Of a stretch of 64,000 nt of DNA, positions 53,704 through 63,002 are shown piece after piece (the first letter of the stretch is position 1; every line of letters starts with the position of its first letter). A program made the position numbers and the translations under genes. Location of the stretch: NCBI RefSeq assembly GCF_031157375.1, contig NZ_JAVIFV010000001.1, positions 1,302,001 to 1,366,000 of the forward strand. Direction: 5' to 3'. This DNA is from Sphingosinicella sp. LHD-64. Its GTDB lineage: Bacteria > Pseudomonadota > Alphaproteobacteria > Sphingomonadales > Sphingomonadaceae. The notes below the pieces were generated by a model. It worked only from the letters and a program-made list of their open reading frames with translations. It was not told where the DNA came from and did no database searches.

Positions 53704-53761
53704 TAGTTCGATCTCGCCGAGAGTCAAACATCGAAAGGGGCGGTTCGGCGCATTCTGTCCC

Positions 53762-53854
53762 TGGCGGAGACGGAGGGATTCGAACCCTCGGTAGGAGTAA
53801 TCCCCCTACGGCGGTTTAGCAAACCGCTGGTTTCAGCCGCTCACCCACGTCTCC
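53762..53854 (-). tRNA. tRNA-Ser (anticodon GCU)
   Basis: Minus-strand cloverleaf with the 7-bp acceptor stem GGAGACG/CGTCTCC (5' end 53854), D-arm GGTGAGCGGCTGAAACC, anticodon stem GCGGT/ACCGC around TTGCTAA (anticodon GCT), a long class II variable arm GTAGG/CCTAC, and T-arm GAGGG-TTCGAAT-CCCTC. The discriminator base is G and CCA is encoded (53764-53762). It reads AGC/AGU serine codons. No other tRNA was seen in the window. Confidence 0.97.
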
Positions 53855-54011
53855 GGGAAGGCCGATGTGGCTATAGAGGGGCGATTCCAAAGGTTCAACC
53901 GGCTGAAATCGACTCGCTTGGCCGCAGGATCGACTCGGCTCGCCGACCGTTCATGGACGGGCAAGCTTCGCGCGCGCTATTTCGCGGCAGGAGCGTTCGG
54001 GGGTTATTGCG

Positions 54012-54800
54012 ATGTTGAAATTCTTCATGAATCTCGCCGCTGCAGCAGCGTTCGTGGCTACGATGCCGGCGCTCGCGCAGGTCGAGACGGTCGACCCCAA
54101 CCAAGCCTATCAGGAATATCGGCCCGCCCCCGACGCCGCACCCGCTTATCCCGAACCGGAACCCTATCAGTCCGATCCGCTGCCGGCCGACAACGAGGCC
54201 GCCCCCGCCGATTCGGCCTGGACCCCGATCGAGCAGCAGCCTCCGGTGGCAGCGCCCGACAACTCTGGCAGCCAGCGTGATGTCTACGCGGCACCGGCCA
54301 ATCCCTATGAATCCCGCGCGACCGTTCCCCGCGAGGACGTGTTCACCGCCGCCGAGGGCGTGTTTGGCCGCGGTGCGCGCGGACTTGGCGAGATCCTCGA
54401 GAGCATCCTGCGCGATCAGGGCGAGCCCAGCGCTTATATCGCCGGCGAGGAGGCGAGCGGCGCCTTCGTGATCGGTGTGCGCTACGGCTCCGGTGTGATG
54501 CACCACCAGATCGAGGGTGAGCGCAATGTCTACTGGACCGGTCCGTCGATCGGTTTCGACGTGGGCGCCGACGCCAACAAGGTGTTCGTGCTCGTCTACA
54601 ATCTCCACGACAGCCAGGACCTGTTCCGTCGCTATCCGGGCGCCGAGGGCCATGCCTATTTCGTCGGCGGCTTCAATGCCCAGTATATGCGCCGCGGCGA
54701 CGTGGTGCTGATCCCGGTCCGGCTCGGCGTCGGCGTCCGGCTCGGCGTCAATGCCGGCTATATGCGCTTCTCCGAACGCAACCGCTGGCTGCCCTTCTAG
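54012..54800 (+). CDS. eipA: EipA/DUF1134 envelope integrity protein
   Basis: The 262-residue secreted protein has a Sec signal (about 1-22, ending MPALAQ), a Pro-rich linker (about 25-110) and a C-terminal DUF1134 domain (about 112-262) with [20 protein letters not shown] near 113, [20 protein letters not shown] near 144, [25 protein letters not shown] near 175 and an end of SERNRWLPF. EipA was described in Brucella and Caulobacter as a periplasmic beta-barrel needed for envelope integrity. Its stop shares CTAG (54797-54800) with the pyrC stop. Confidence 0.9.
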   Translation: MLKFFMNLAAAAAFVATMPALAQVETVDPNQAYQEYRPAPDAAPAYPEPEPYQSDPLPADNEAAPADSAWTPIEQQPPVAAPDNSGSQRDVYAAPANPYESRATVPREDVFTAAEGVFGRGARGLGEILESILRDQGEPSAYIAGEEASGAFVIGVRYGSGVMHHQIEGERNVYWTGPSIGFDVGADANKVFVLVYNLHDSQDLFRRYPGAEGHAYFVGGFNAQYMRRGDVVLIPVRLGVGVRLGVNAGYMRFSERNRWLPF

Positions 54801-55840
54801 GCGATCAGACGCCAGGGAAGCATCTCGCCGGCGTGGAACGGCACGATCCGTGTCCCAGCGGCCGGCAGGGTTTCGGGCACATCGACCGGTGACCGTTCCA
54901 GTGTGATCCGCGCCTCGTTCAGCGGCAGGCCGTAGAAACGCGGTCCGTTCTCAGACGCGAACGCTTCCAGCCGCTCGAGCGCGCTTTCCTCGTCGAACAC
55001 GCTCGCATAGGATTCGAGCGCGAACGGCGCGTTGAAAATGCCGGCGCAGCCGCAGGCCGCCTCCTTCTTCTCCACCGCATGCGGTGCGCTGTCGGTGCCC
55101 AGGAAGAATTTCGGCGAGCCCGATACGGCGGCGCGGCGCACGGCGAGCCGGTGCGCCTCGCGCTTGGCGACCGGGAGGCAATAGGCGTGGGGCCGGAGTC
55201 CGCCCTCGAAGATCGCATTGCGGTTGATGACGAGATGCTGCGGCGTGATCGTCGCCCCGATGTTCGGGCCGGCGCCGGTCACGAAATCCACCGCGTCGGC
55301 CGTGGTGATATGCTCGAAGACGATCTTCAGCGCCGGAAAGTCGCGCACCAGCCGCGCGAACACGCGTTCGATGAACACCGCCTCGCGGTCGAAGATGTCG
55401 ATCTCCGGATCGGTGACCTCGCCGTGGACGAGGAGCGGCATGCCGATCCGCTGCATCCTCTCCAGCGCCGGATAGAGATTGCCGATATCGGTGACGCCAC
55501 GCGCGGAATTCGTCGTCGCGTGGGCGGGGTAAAGCTTGGCGGCCGCCCAGACGCCGGTCTCGAAGCCGAGCGCGATCTCCGCCGCATCGGCCTGGTCGGT
55601 CAGGTAGCAGGTCATCAGCGGCGTGAAGTCAACGCCTTCGGGCACCGCCGCGCGGATACGCTCCCGATAGGCCCCGGCGGCCGCGACGCCGGTCACCGGC
55701 GCCGCCAGGTTCGGCATCACGATCGCCCGCGCGAACTGCCGCGCCGTATAGGGCACGACCGCCTTCAGCATCTCGCCGTCGCGCAGATGCACGTGCCAGT
55801 CGTCGGGGCGGCGGAGGGTGAGGCGCTGCGGTTCGGTCAT
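54797..55840 (-). CDS. pyrC: Dihydroorotase (class II, homodimeric type)
   Basis: The 347-residue enzyme closes N-carbamoyl-aspartate to dihydroorotate in pyrimidine synthesis. The metal site is DWHVHLRDG at residues 13-21, the carbamylated Lys is in [13 protein letters not shown] near 100, HGEVTD near 139, [13 protein letters not shown] near 176 and [22 protein letters not shown] near 248. Length and motifs fit the E. coli-type PyrC. Starts 44 bp from the divergent ygfZ gene and converges with eipA, sharing the stop palindrome CTAG. Confidence 0.95.
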   Translation of the reverse strand: MTEPQRLTLRRPDDWHVHLRDGEMLKAVVPYTARQFARAIVMPNLAAPVTGVAAAGAYRERIRAAVPEGVDFTPLMTCYLTDQADAAEIALGFETGVWAAAKLYPAHATTNSARGVTDIGNLYPALERMQRIGMPLLVHGEVTDPEIDIFDREAVFIERVFARLVRDFPALKIVFEHITTADAVDFVTGAGPNIGATITPQHLVINRNAIFEGGLRPHAYCLPVAKREAHRLAVRRAAVSGSPKFFLGTDSAPHAVEKKEAACGCAGIFNAPFALESYASVFDEESALERLEAFASENGPRFYGLPLNEARITLERSPVDVPETLPAAGTRIVPFHAGEMLPWRLIA

Positions 55841-55884
55841 CGGGGCTTCTTCATTTTCGGCTCCGGCCTCCCTAACTGCGGATC

Positions 55885-56598
55885 ATGACCGGGACCACCC
55901 TCATCGATCGCGCGCTCGTCCGTTTGTCCGGTGAAGACGTTCGCGGCTTCCTTCAGGGGCTCGTCACCAATGATGTCGCCCAGCTCGCGCCGGAGCGGCC
56001 GCTCTGGGCCGGACTGCTGAGCGCGCAGGGCAAGGCGCTGTTCGACTTCATCTTGTGGGCCGACGGCGACGACGTGCTGATCGATTGCGAGGACGATCAG
56101 GCTGAAGCACTGGCGAAGCGCCTGACGCTCTACCGTTTGCGCCGTCCGGTCACGATTGCCCGCGAAGAGACTCTCGCCGTCCAATGGGCACCGGACGGGG
56201 ATCACCCGGCCGACCCGCGATTGCCGGAGCTGGGTCGTCGCTGGCTCGGACCGGCGGCCGACCCGGCCGAGGGCTGGCTGAAACACCGTCTCTCGCTCGG
56301 CGTCACCGAGGGGACGGCGGAGCTGGGGCAGGACAAGACGCTCTGGCTCGAATGCAATGCCGCCGAGTTGAACGGCGTCAGCTTCGCCAAGGGCTGCTAT
56401 GTCGGCCAGGAGAATACGGCGCGGATGAACTGGCGCAACAAGGTCAACCGCCGCCTCGTCGTGGTTCCCGCCGGGGCCGCGAGCGAACGTACCCGTATCC
56501 ACTATCCGGAGCTCGGCCTCGCGGTCGAGCATCGCCGGGTCGACGATCTGGGCAATGCGCTGGTGCCGGACTGGCTGAAGGCGGCGCTCAGCGCCTGA
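55885..56598 (+). CDS. ygfZ: YgfZ/IBA57-family iron-sulfur cluster repair protein
   Basis: A 237-residue folate-binding protein related to the GcvT aminomethyltransferase. Family markers are DVRGFLQGLVTNDV near residue 18, WADGDDVLIDCE near 57, and KGCYVGQENTARM near 169, which contains the conserved Cys needed for function. YgfZ supports assembly of [4Fe-4S] clusters in MiaB-type enzymes. It is divergent from pyrC, and its last 11 bp overlap the end of the hybrid kinase gene on the other strand. Confidence 0.92.
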   Translation: MTGTTLIDRALVRLSGEDVRGFLQGLVTNDVAQLAPERPLWAGLLSAQGKALFDFILWADGDDVLIDCEDDQAEALAKRLTLYRLRRPVTIAREETLAVQWAPDGDHPADPRLPELGRRWLGPAADPAEGWLKHRLSLGVTEGTAELGQDKTLWLECNAAELNGVSFAKGCYVGQENTARMNWRNKVNRRLVVVPAGAASERTRIHYPELGLAVEHRRVDDLGNALVPDWLKAALSA

Positions 56599-58705
56599 TT
56601 CGCGCGGGTAAGGCGGCGCGGATTATCTGTGCCAGCTCGTCGATCCCGAACGGCTTGCGCAGCACCATGACGCTCCGCCCCAGCGCCTGCTCGATCTGGC
56701 CGCTCTCGGCATAGCCGGTGATGAACAGGATCGGCAGGTCCGGATGGCGCGCCCGCACCGCCATGGCGAGCTCGGCGCCGTTCATGTCCGGCATCGCGAA
56801 ATCGACCAGCATCAGGTCCGGCACGGCCTCGTCGAGCGCCGCGAGCGCGGCCTGTCCGCTCGGCGCCACTGCCCCCCGATGGCCGAGATCGCCCAGTGCC
56901 GCCGCGATGAAGGCGCGCACGTCGGCATCGTCATCGACCACCAGGATATCGGCGACGGGGCCATCGTCCGACCTGGTCTCGCGGGGACCGGGCGGGGTCG
57001 CCGTGACCCCCTCGGGCTCGACCCGGGGCAGCAGGATCTGCACCGTCGTGCCCGCGGTTTCGCGACTGTCGATCCTGAGCGTGCCGCCCGACTGGTGGGC
57101 GATGCCATGAACCTGGGCGAGGCCGAGGCCGGTACCCTTGCCGAACGGCTTGGTGGAGAAGAAGGGCTCGGTCGCGCGCGCCGCCACCTCGGCGGTCATG
57201 CCATGTCCGGTGTCGGCGACGCTGACCCGGACATAGGTGCCGGCGGCCAGCTCCGCGTCGCCGGGCTCGTCGACGGCGGCGGTGGAGATGGTGAGCACGC
57301 CGCCGTCCGGCATCGCGTCGCGGGCGTTGATCGCGAGGTTGAGAATCGCGTTCTCGAGTTGGTTCTCGTCGCACAGGGCATGGCCCGCGACCCTGTCCAA
57401 CACGGTGCGCACGTCGATGTCCGGGCCGATCGTGTGGGCCAGGATCTGCCTGAGATTGCCGATCACCTGGTTCACCGCCACCGGGGCCATGCTGAGCCGC
57501 TGGATGCGCGAGAAGGCGAGGAGCTGGGTGGTGAGCTTTGCGCCGCGCCGACCGGATTCGAGCGCCGCCTCGGCGATCCGTTTCAGCCGCGGGTCGTCGA
57601 GCCTGCCGACGATCATCTCCAGCCCGCCGATGACCGGCGTCAGCAGATTGTTGAAATCGTGCGCGATGCCGCCCGTCAGACGCCCGACCGCCTCCATTTT
57701 TTGCGCCTGCCGCAGCGCCTCCTCGGCCCGTTCGCGCTCGGTCTGCTCGGCGCGCAATTGCGCCAGCGCCGCACCGAGATCGGCGGTGCGCTCGGTGACG
57801 CTGCGCTGCAGCGTCCGGTTGGCGCCGAGCATCGCCTCCTCGGCCAGCTTCCATTCGGTGATGTCGTGAGCGACGCCGATGAAGCCGATATGCTCGCCAC
57901 CCGGCCCCCAGCGCGGCTGCGAGATCGAGCGCAGCCACCGCCACTCGCCGTCGCCGCGGCGGAAGCGCCCCTCCAGCATGAAGGTCTCCAGTGAAGCCTC
58001 GCCGGCGAGCGATTCGGCGAGGATGCGCGGCCCGTCCTCGGGATGGATGATGTGCCGCCAGTCATAGTCGACCGCCTCCTCGTAGCTGATGGCGAGGAAG
58101 TCGACATAGGCGCGGTTGACGAAGCTGCGCTTGCGGTCGAGCCGGGTCACCCACATCGGCACCGGCGCGGAATCGGCGATCAGGCGGAAGCGCTCCTCGC
58201 TTTCCCTTATTCGCTGCTCGCCGCTTTCGTCGCTGATGCCCGCGACGACGCCGAAGATGCCTTCGATCCCGCCGCCCTCGCCGCGGACCGGCGTGTAGCA
58301 GGAGGTGACCCAGATCGTCTCTGCGACACCACCACGGCGCCGCGGCCGCGGCGCCGCCTCGACGAACACGGTCTCGCCCGACAGCACCTTTGCCCTCAGC
58401 GGATCGAGCTGGTCCCAGATGTCCGACCAGATCTCGGGCAGCGGCTTGCCCAGCGCCGGGCGGCGGTCGCCCAGCACCTCGCCGTAACTGTCATTGTGGA
58501 GAACGGAGAGTTCCGGCCCCCAGGCGAGGAACATCGGTACGTTCGACCCAAGCACGATGCTCGCCGCCGTCTTTAGCGATTGCGGCCAATCCTCCGGCGG
58601 ACCCAGCGGCGTCGCCGCCCAGTCATGCGCCCAGGCCGCCGAGGCATTGCCGCCCGGCGGCAGCGGCAGGCCGGCCGCGCCCGGCTGGGGCAGGATCGAT
58701 TTCAT
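56588..58705 (-). CDS. Hybrid histidine kinase with PAS domains and C-terminal receiver
   Basis: A 705-residue soluble hybrid kinase. Domain order: PAS/GAF-like region (about 25-160, with WAATPLGPPEDWPQSLKTA near 30), a PAS/PAC unit (about 165-295, FVNRAYVDFLAISYEEAVDYDW), a coiled-coil (about 300-340), HisKA with LTGGIAHDFNNLLTPVIGG near 345 (phospho-acceptor His), HATPase_c with LNLAINARDAMPDGG near 450 and FGKGTGLGLAQVHG near 515, and a receiver (about 585-700) with phospho-acceptor Asp in LMLVDFAMPDMNG. No membrane helices. Signal and output unknown. No response-regulator gene adjoins. Confidence 0.9.
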   Translation of the reverse strand: MKSILPQPGAAGLPLPPGGNASAAWAHDWAATPLGPPEDWPQSLKTAASIVLGSNVPMFLAWGPELSVLHNDSYGEVLGDRRPALGKPLPEIWSDIWDQLDPLRAKVLSGETVFVEAAPRPRRRGGVAETIWVTSCYTPVRGEGGGIEGIFGVVAGISDESGEQRIRESEERFRLIADSAPVPMWVTRLDRKRSFVNRAYVDFLAISYEEAVDYDWRHIIHPEDGPRILAESLAGEASLETFMLEGRFRRGDGEWRWLRSISQPRWGPGGEHIGFIGVAHDITEWKLAEEAMLGANRTLQRSVTERTADLGAALAQLRAEQTERERAEEALRQAQKMEAVGRLTGGIAHDFNNLLTPVIGGLEMIVGRLDDPRLKRIAEAALESGRRGAKLTTQLLAFSRIQRLSMAPVAVNQVIGNLRQILAHTIGPDIDVRTVLDRVAGHALCDENQLENAILNLAINARDAMPDGGVLTISTAAVDEPGDAELAAGTYVRVSVADTGHGMTAEVAARATEPFFSTKPFGKGTGLGLAQVHGIAHQSGGTLRIDSRETAGTTVQILLPRVEPEGVTATPPGPRETRSDDGPVADILVVDDDADVRAFIAAALGDLGHRGAVAPSGQAALAALDEAVPDLMLVDFAMPDMNGAELAMAVRARHPDLPILFITGYAESGQIEQALGRSVMVLRKPFGIDELAQIIRAALPARIRR

Positions 58706-58773
58706 CGGAGGCTTGCGGCTCTCCTTCCACGCTCGTGCGCCACCCTAACTGCCTCAGCGGCATGAAAAAAGCC

Positions 58774-59979
58774 CTAAGCGGCGGGCCTTGCGGCACCGGC
58801 CTGCACCTGGCGCATCACGCGCAGGAGGTTGCCGCCCAGGATCTTCTCGACATCGCCGTCGCTGAGGCCCTCGCGCTTCAGGCGCGCGGTGATGCGCGGC
58901 AGCAGCGCGATGTCCTCCATGCCGATCACGCCGCCGCCGCCGTCCCAGTCGGCGCCAAGGCCGACATGGTCCGCGCCAACCAGCCGGACGACGTGCATCA
59001 CGCTGCGCATGAACAGGTCGAAATCGACCTGGGTGAAGCGCTGGCGGGCGTCGAGCGCGGCCTTGTCGGCGAGCAGCTGACGGCGTTCCGCCGGGCTCAG
59101 GCTCGCCCAGCGCCCCTGCCGTTCCTCGATCTGGCTGCGCTCCGGCGACCGGTCGTCGGGCGCGAGGAACAGGGTGTTCATGAAGATCACGCCGCCGCCC
59201 TGCGCGACGCGGCGCAGCCGCTCGTCGGTGGTGTTGCGCGGATGGTTGTAGAGATCGCGCGGGCCGTGGTGCGAGAGCACGATCGGCACGCGCGACAGCT
59301 CCAGCATCTGGTCGATTGCCGCGTCCGAGGAATGGCTGCCGTCGATGATGATGCCGAGCCGGTTCATCTCGGCGACCCATTGCCGTCCGAGCGGGCTGAG
59401 GCCGCGCCAGCGCCCCTCGCCGGTGGTCGAATCGGCGAGCTGGTTGTCGCGGCTGTGCACCGGTCCCGCCATCCGCACGCCGAGATTGTAGAAGGTGGTG
59501 AGCAGCGACAGGTCCTCGCCGAGCGGCCAGCTGTTCTCGATCGAGAGGAAGGCGATGCGCTTGCCTTCGCGCGCGAGCCGCTCGGCATCGTCGGCGGTGA
59601 GCGCCAGGCCCATATGGTCCCGATTCTCGCCGATCACCCGGCGGATCGCGGCGGCGCGGACCAGCGCCCGGTCGCGCGCCTGACGATAGCCCTCAGGCGT
59701 GTTCTCGCCCTGGCCGGTGTAGATGACGAAGACGCCACCATCGAGCCCGCCCTCGATCATGCGGGGCAGGTCGACCTGACTGCCGTCCCAGTCGAAATGG
59801 TGGCGCTCGGTGAAGTCCCACTGGCCGTCGTCGAAGCGCGACGGGATGTCGAGATGGGTGTCGAGCACGATCGCCCGCTCGTGCAGCTCGCGAATCTGGG
59901 GCGTCACGTCCGGATCGCCCTGGGCGGAGGCGGGGATGGCGAACAGGGCGGCAAGCGGCAGGGCAAGGGCGAAGCGCAT
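58774..59979 (-). CDS. Secreted membrane dipeptidase (M19 family)
   Basis: The 401-residue protein starts MRFALALPLAALFAIPASAQ, a Sec signal, and carries the M19 zinc site: LDTHLDIPSRF near residue 38 (HxD), ENSWPLGEDLSLLTTF near 147 (Glu), IIDGSHSSDAAIDQML near 223 (His) and PIVLSHHGPRDLYNHPRN near 243 (His), with a DHVGLGADWDGGGG near 341. This is a complete zinc set, unlike the Tat-exported paralogue at 44480. Cleaves dipeptides, including D-amino-acid containing ones. Start ATG 59979 preferred to 60015. Confidence 0.9.
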   Translation of the reverse strand: MRFALALPLAALFAIPASAQGDPDVTPQIRELHERAIVLDTHLDIPSRFDDGQWDFTERHHFDWDGSQVDLPRMIEGGLDGGVFVIYTGQGENTPEGYRQARDRALVRAAAIRRVIGENRDHMGLALTADDAERLAREGKRIAFLSIENSWPLGEDLSLLTTFYNLGVRMAGPVHSRDNQLADSTTGEGRWRGLSPLGRQWVAEMNRLGIIIDGSHSSDAAIDQMLELSRVPIVLSHHGPRDLYNHPRNTTDERLRRVAQGGGVIFMNTLFLAPDDRSPERSQIEERQGRWASLSPAERRQLLADKAALDARQRFTQVDFDLFMRSVMHVVRLVGADHVGLGADWDGGGGVIGMEDIALLPRITARLKREGLSDGDVEKILGGNLLRVMRQVQAGAARPAA

Positions 59980-60011
59980 CGGGGGTGTCTCCGGATTTGG
60001 TGGCGGCCCAT

Positions 60012-62459
60012 TCAAGGGGTCCGCGCGTCATCCGTCAACCGCATCGCTTCGGCAGCCAGTTCCTCGGCCTGGATCAGGAGCTCGTCCTCGGCCACGCCGG
60101 CGGGCACCGTCTCGCGCCCGATCATGATCAGGGTCGGCACGGCGAGCGGCGAGACGCGGTCGAGATCGACATGGAGCATCGTCCCCGCCGCCCGGTCGAG
60201 CAGCGCCCCGAGCCGCGCCACGTCGGTGAGACGCGTGCGCGCGTCGTCCCACGCGGCGCGCAGGAGGAGATGGTCGGGCTCGTAGCGCCGCAGCACATCG
60301 TAGATGAGGTCGGTCGAGAAGGTGACCTGCCGCCCCGACTTGCGCTGGCCCGGATGCTGGCGCTCGACCAGCCCGCCGATCACCGCCACCTCGCGGAAGG
60401 CGCGCTTCAGCAGGCTCGATTGCTGCACCCAGTCGACGAATTCGTGTTCGAACAGGTCGGCGCCGAACAGGCTGGCGGGATCGGTGATCGGCTCCAGCCC
60501 GTAGCAGGCCAGCGCATAATCGTTGGCGACGAAGCCGAGCGGCTTCAGTCCGGCCGTGTCCATCCGCCGGGTGAGCAGCATGCCGAGCGACTGGTGTGCG
60601 TTCCATCCCTCGAAGCTGTAGGCGATCATGTGGTGCCGCCCCTCGTGCGGGAAGGTCTCGACGAGCAGCTGGTCGGGCCGGGGCAGGACGGAGCGGTACT
60701 TCTGCACCTCCAGCCACTCGCGCACATCGTCCGGGAAGCGCCGCCACGACTCCGGATCGGCGAGGAACTGGCGGACCCGGTCGGCGAGCCGCGTCGTCAT
60801 CGCCAGCCGCGTTCCGGCATAGGTCGGGATGCGCGCCGATTTCGTCGTCGCGCGCACCACGATCTCGGCGGCGTCCATCCGCTCGACCTCGAGGCTGAGG
60901 CCGGAGAAGAAGAAGGTGTCGCCGACGCTGAGCGTCGAAGCGAAATAGTCCTCGACCGTGCCGAGCTTGCGCCCGTTCCTGAACCGCACCAACAACACCG
61001 GCGCATCGACGATGATGCCGGCGTTCATCCGGTGCTGGAGGATGAAGCGCGGATGGCTGACCCGCCATGTCCCGTCCGGCTCGCGCGTCAGCCGCTTGAA
61101 CTTGTCGTAGGCGCGCAGCGCATATCCGCCGCTCTCGATGAAGCCGAGGATGCGCGCGAAGGTTTCCACGTCCAGCCCGGCATAGGGTGCCGCGCCGCGT
61201 ACCTCGTCGAGCAATTCGTCTTCGCGGAACGGCCCGGCGCAGGCGACCGCCATCACATGCTGGGCGAGCACGTCCAGCGCGCCGGGCCGGAAGGTCTCGG
61301 CGTCGAGTTCGCCCGCATCGATCGCGTCGAACGCCGCGCGCGCCTCCAGATATTCGAAGCGGTTGCCGGGGACGAGGATCGCCTCCGAGGGCTCGTCGAG
61401 CCGATGATTGGCGCGGCCGATGCGCTGGATCAGGCGCGAGGCGCCTTTGGGCGCACCCATCTGGATGACGAGATCGACGTCGCCCCAGTCGACGCCGAGG
61501 TCGAGGCTGGCGGTGCAGACCAGCGCCCGGAGCTTGCCCGCCGCCACCGCCGCCTCGACCTTGCGCCGCGCCTCCACCGCGAGGCTGCCGTGATGGATGC
61601 CGATCGGCAGATTCGCGGGGTTCGCGTTCCACAATTCCTGGAAGATCAGCTCGGCGAGCCCGCGCGTGTTGCAGAAGACGAGTGTCGTTCGATGCGCCTC
61701 GATCTCCTTCATCACCTGCAGCGCCGCCCATTTGCCGCTGTGGCCGGACCAGGGAATGCGCTCGTCATCGGGCAGCATGATGCGGATCGTCGGCTCCGCG
61801 CCTGGGTCGCCCCAGACCAGGGCCACGTCCTCGGCATCGCCATGGGGGGCAAGCCAGCCCTGATAGGCCTCGGAATCGGCGACGGTGGCGGAGAGGCCGA
61901 CCCGGCGCAGCCCCGGCACGATCCTCTGCAGCCGCGCCAGCGCCAGGCTCAAGAGGTCGCCACGCTTGCCGCTGGCGAAGGCGTGGATCTCGTCGACCAC
62001 GACCGTGCTCAGATCGGCGAACAGCATCGGGCTGTCCTCGTGGCTCAGCAGCAGGCTCATCGATTCCGGCGTGGTCAGCAGCATCTGCGGCGGGCGGACG
62101 CGTTGGCGCTGCTTGCGGTCGGACGGCGTATCGCCGGTGCGGGTCTCGACCCGGATGTCCAGGCCCATTTCCCGGACCGGGTCGAGGAGGTTGCGCTGCA
62201 CGTCGACCGCGAGCGCCTTGAGCGGCGACACGTAGAGTGTATGCAGGCCTTCGGTCGGCGCCTCGATCAGCTCGACGAGGCTCGGCAGGAACCCCGCCAT
62301 CGTCTTGCCCGCCCCGGTCGGCGCGACCAGCATCGCGCTCTTCCCGGCCCGCGCCGCCGCCAGCATCTCCAGCTGGTGCCGCCGCGGCGCCCAGCCGCGC
62401 CCGGCGAACCAGTCCGCGAGGACGGCGGGTAGGGCCGGGGACTCGGAACTTCGCGGCAT
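60012..62459 (-). CDS. Lhr-core ligase-associated DEXH-box DNA helicase
   Basis: The 815-residue superfamily 2 helicase starts MPRSSESPALPAVLADWF at 62459 (an in-frame ATG at 62468 is possible). Walker A VAPTGAGKTMAGFLP near 50, DEIH box VVVDEIHAF near 154, motif III LSATVAD near 186, motif V-VI region DLGVDWGDVDLVIQMGAPKGASRLIQRIGRANHR near 325, then the winged-helix and Lhr-core C-terminal beta-barrel domain (about 430-800). It is the helicase partner of the DNA ligase-associated exonuclease at 63002. The methyltransferase gene separates them on the opposite strand. Confidence 0.93.
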   Translation of the reverse strand: MPRSSESPALPAVLADWFAGRGWAPRRHQLEMLAAARAGKSAMLVAPTGAGKTMAGFLPSLVELIEAPTEGLHTLYVSPLKALAVDVQRNLLDPVREMGLDIRVETRTGDTPSDRKQRQRVRPPQMLLTTPESMSLLLSHEDSPMLFADLSTVVVDEIHAFASGKRGDLLSLALARLQRIVPGLRRVGLSATVADSEAYQGWLAPHGDAEDVALVWGDPGAEPTIRIMLPDDERIPWSGHSGKWAALQVMKEIEAHRTTLVFCNTRGLAELIFQELWNANPANLPIGIHHGSLAVEARRKVEAAVAAGKLRALVCTASLDLGVDWGDVDLVIQMGAPKGASRLIQRIGRANHRLDEPSEAILVPGNRFEYLEARAAFDAIDAGELDAETFRPGALDVLAQHVMAVACAGPFREDELLDEVRGAAPYAGLDVETFARILGFIESGGYALRAYDKFKRLTREPDGTWRVSHPRFILQHRMNAGIIVDAPVLLVRFRNGRKLGTVEDYFASTLSVGDTFFFSGLSLEVERMDAAEIVVRATTKSARIPTYAGTRLAMTTRLADRVRQFLADPESWRRFPDDVREWLEVQKYRSVLPRPDQLLVETFPHEGRHHMIAYSFEGWNAHQSLGMLLTRRMDTAGLKPLGFVANDYALACYGLEPITDPASLFGADLFEHEFVDWVQQSSLLKRAFREVAVIGGLVERQHPGQRKSGRQVTFSTDLIYDVLRRYEPDHLLLRAAWDDARTRLTDVARLGALLDRAAGTMLHVDLDRVSPLAVPTLIMIGRETVPAGVAEDELLIQAEELAAEAMRLTDDARTP

Positions 62460-62477
62460 CGCGGTCATATAGGTTTC

Positions 62478-63002
62478 ATGGCCTTCCAGGGTTCCCGGAT
62501 CGAGCACTTTCCGATCGCCGTATCTGCCCGGATCGTGGCGGCAATCGACCTGTTCGCGCCCCGGGACGGCGAGCGCCTGCTCGAGATCGGCTGCGGCACC
62601 GGCCAGGCCACCGCGCTGATCTGCGCGCGGACCTCCGCCCGAGTCGTCGCCATCGATCGGTCCGACACCGCCGTCGCGCGCGCGCGCATTGTCAATGCCG
62701 GCGCCATCGCCGCCGGCCAGGCCGAGGTCCGTTCGGGCGACATCGACACGGCGCCCATCCCGCCCCGCGACTTCGATCGCACCTTCGCGCTGCGGGTGAA
62801 CAGCTTCTGGACAAAACCGGGGGTCGCGCTCCCGAACCTCGCCGCCAGCCTGCGCTCCGGTGGCGAGGCTTGGATCCTCTATGACGCGGACCTTGCCAAA
62901 TCGACTGAACCGGTCCTGCGCTCATTGGAGGCGCGCGGCTTCACCGACGTCCGCACGTTCGCGGCGCCCGGTGCCTTCGCCATCGTGGGGCGCAAGCGCT
63001 GA
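62478..63002 (+). CDS. Class I SAM-dependent methyltransferase
   Basis: A 174-residue Rossmann-fold methyltransferase: motif I LLEIGCGTGQATALI near residue 34, VVAIDRSDTAVARAR near 56 (motif II, Asp), RSGDIDTAPIPPRDFDRTFALRVN near 84 and SLRSGGEAWILYDAD near 124. The substrate is unknown. Its start is 9-18 nt from that of the divergent helicase, and its stop overlaps the exonuclease start as TGATG (63002), so it is translationally coupled to the exonuclease. This suggests, but does not prove, a shared repair role. Confidence 0.85.
   Translation: MAFQGSRIEHFPIAVSARIVAAIDLFAPRDGERLLEIGCGTGQATALICARTSARVVAIDRSDTAVARARIVNAGAIAAGQAEVRSGDIDTAPIPPRDFDRTFALRVNSFWTKPGVALPNLAASLRSGGEAWILYDADLAKSTEPVLRSLEARGFTDVRTFAAPGAFAIVGRKR

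Noticed and set aside
53867-54280. Plus-strand reading frame before and across eipA
   Set aside because: Overlaps eipA in another frame with a Gly/Arg-rich translation and lacks a ribosome-binding site; eipA has a signal peptide and family motifs.
59985-62432. 815-codon plus-strand reading frame opposite the Lhr helicase
   Set aside because: Covers the helicase exactly, and its translation shows only Arg/Ala/Asp-rich low complexity.
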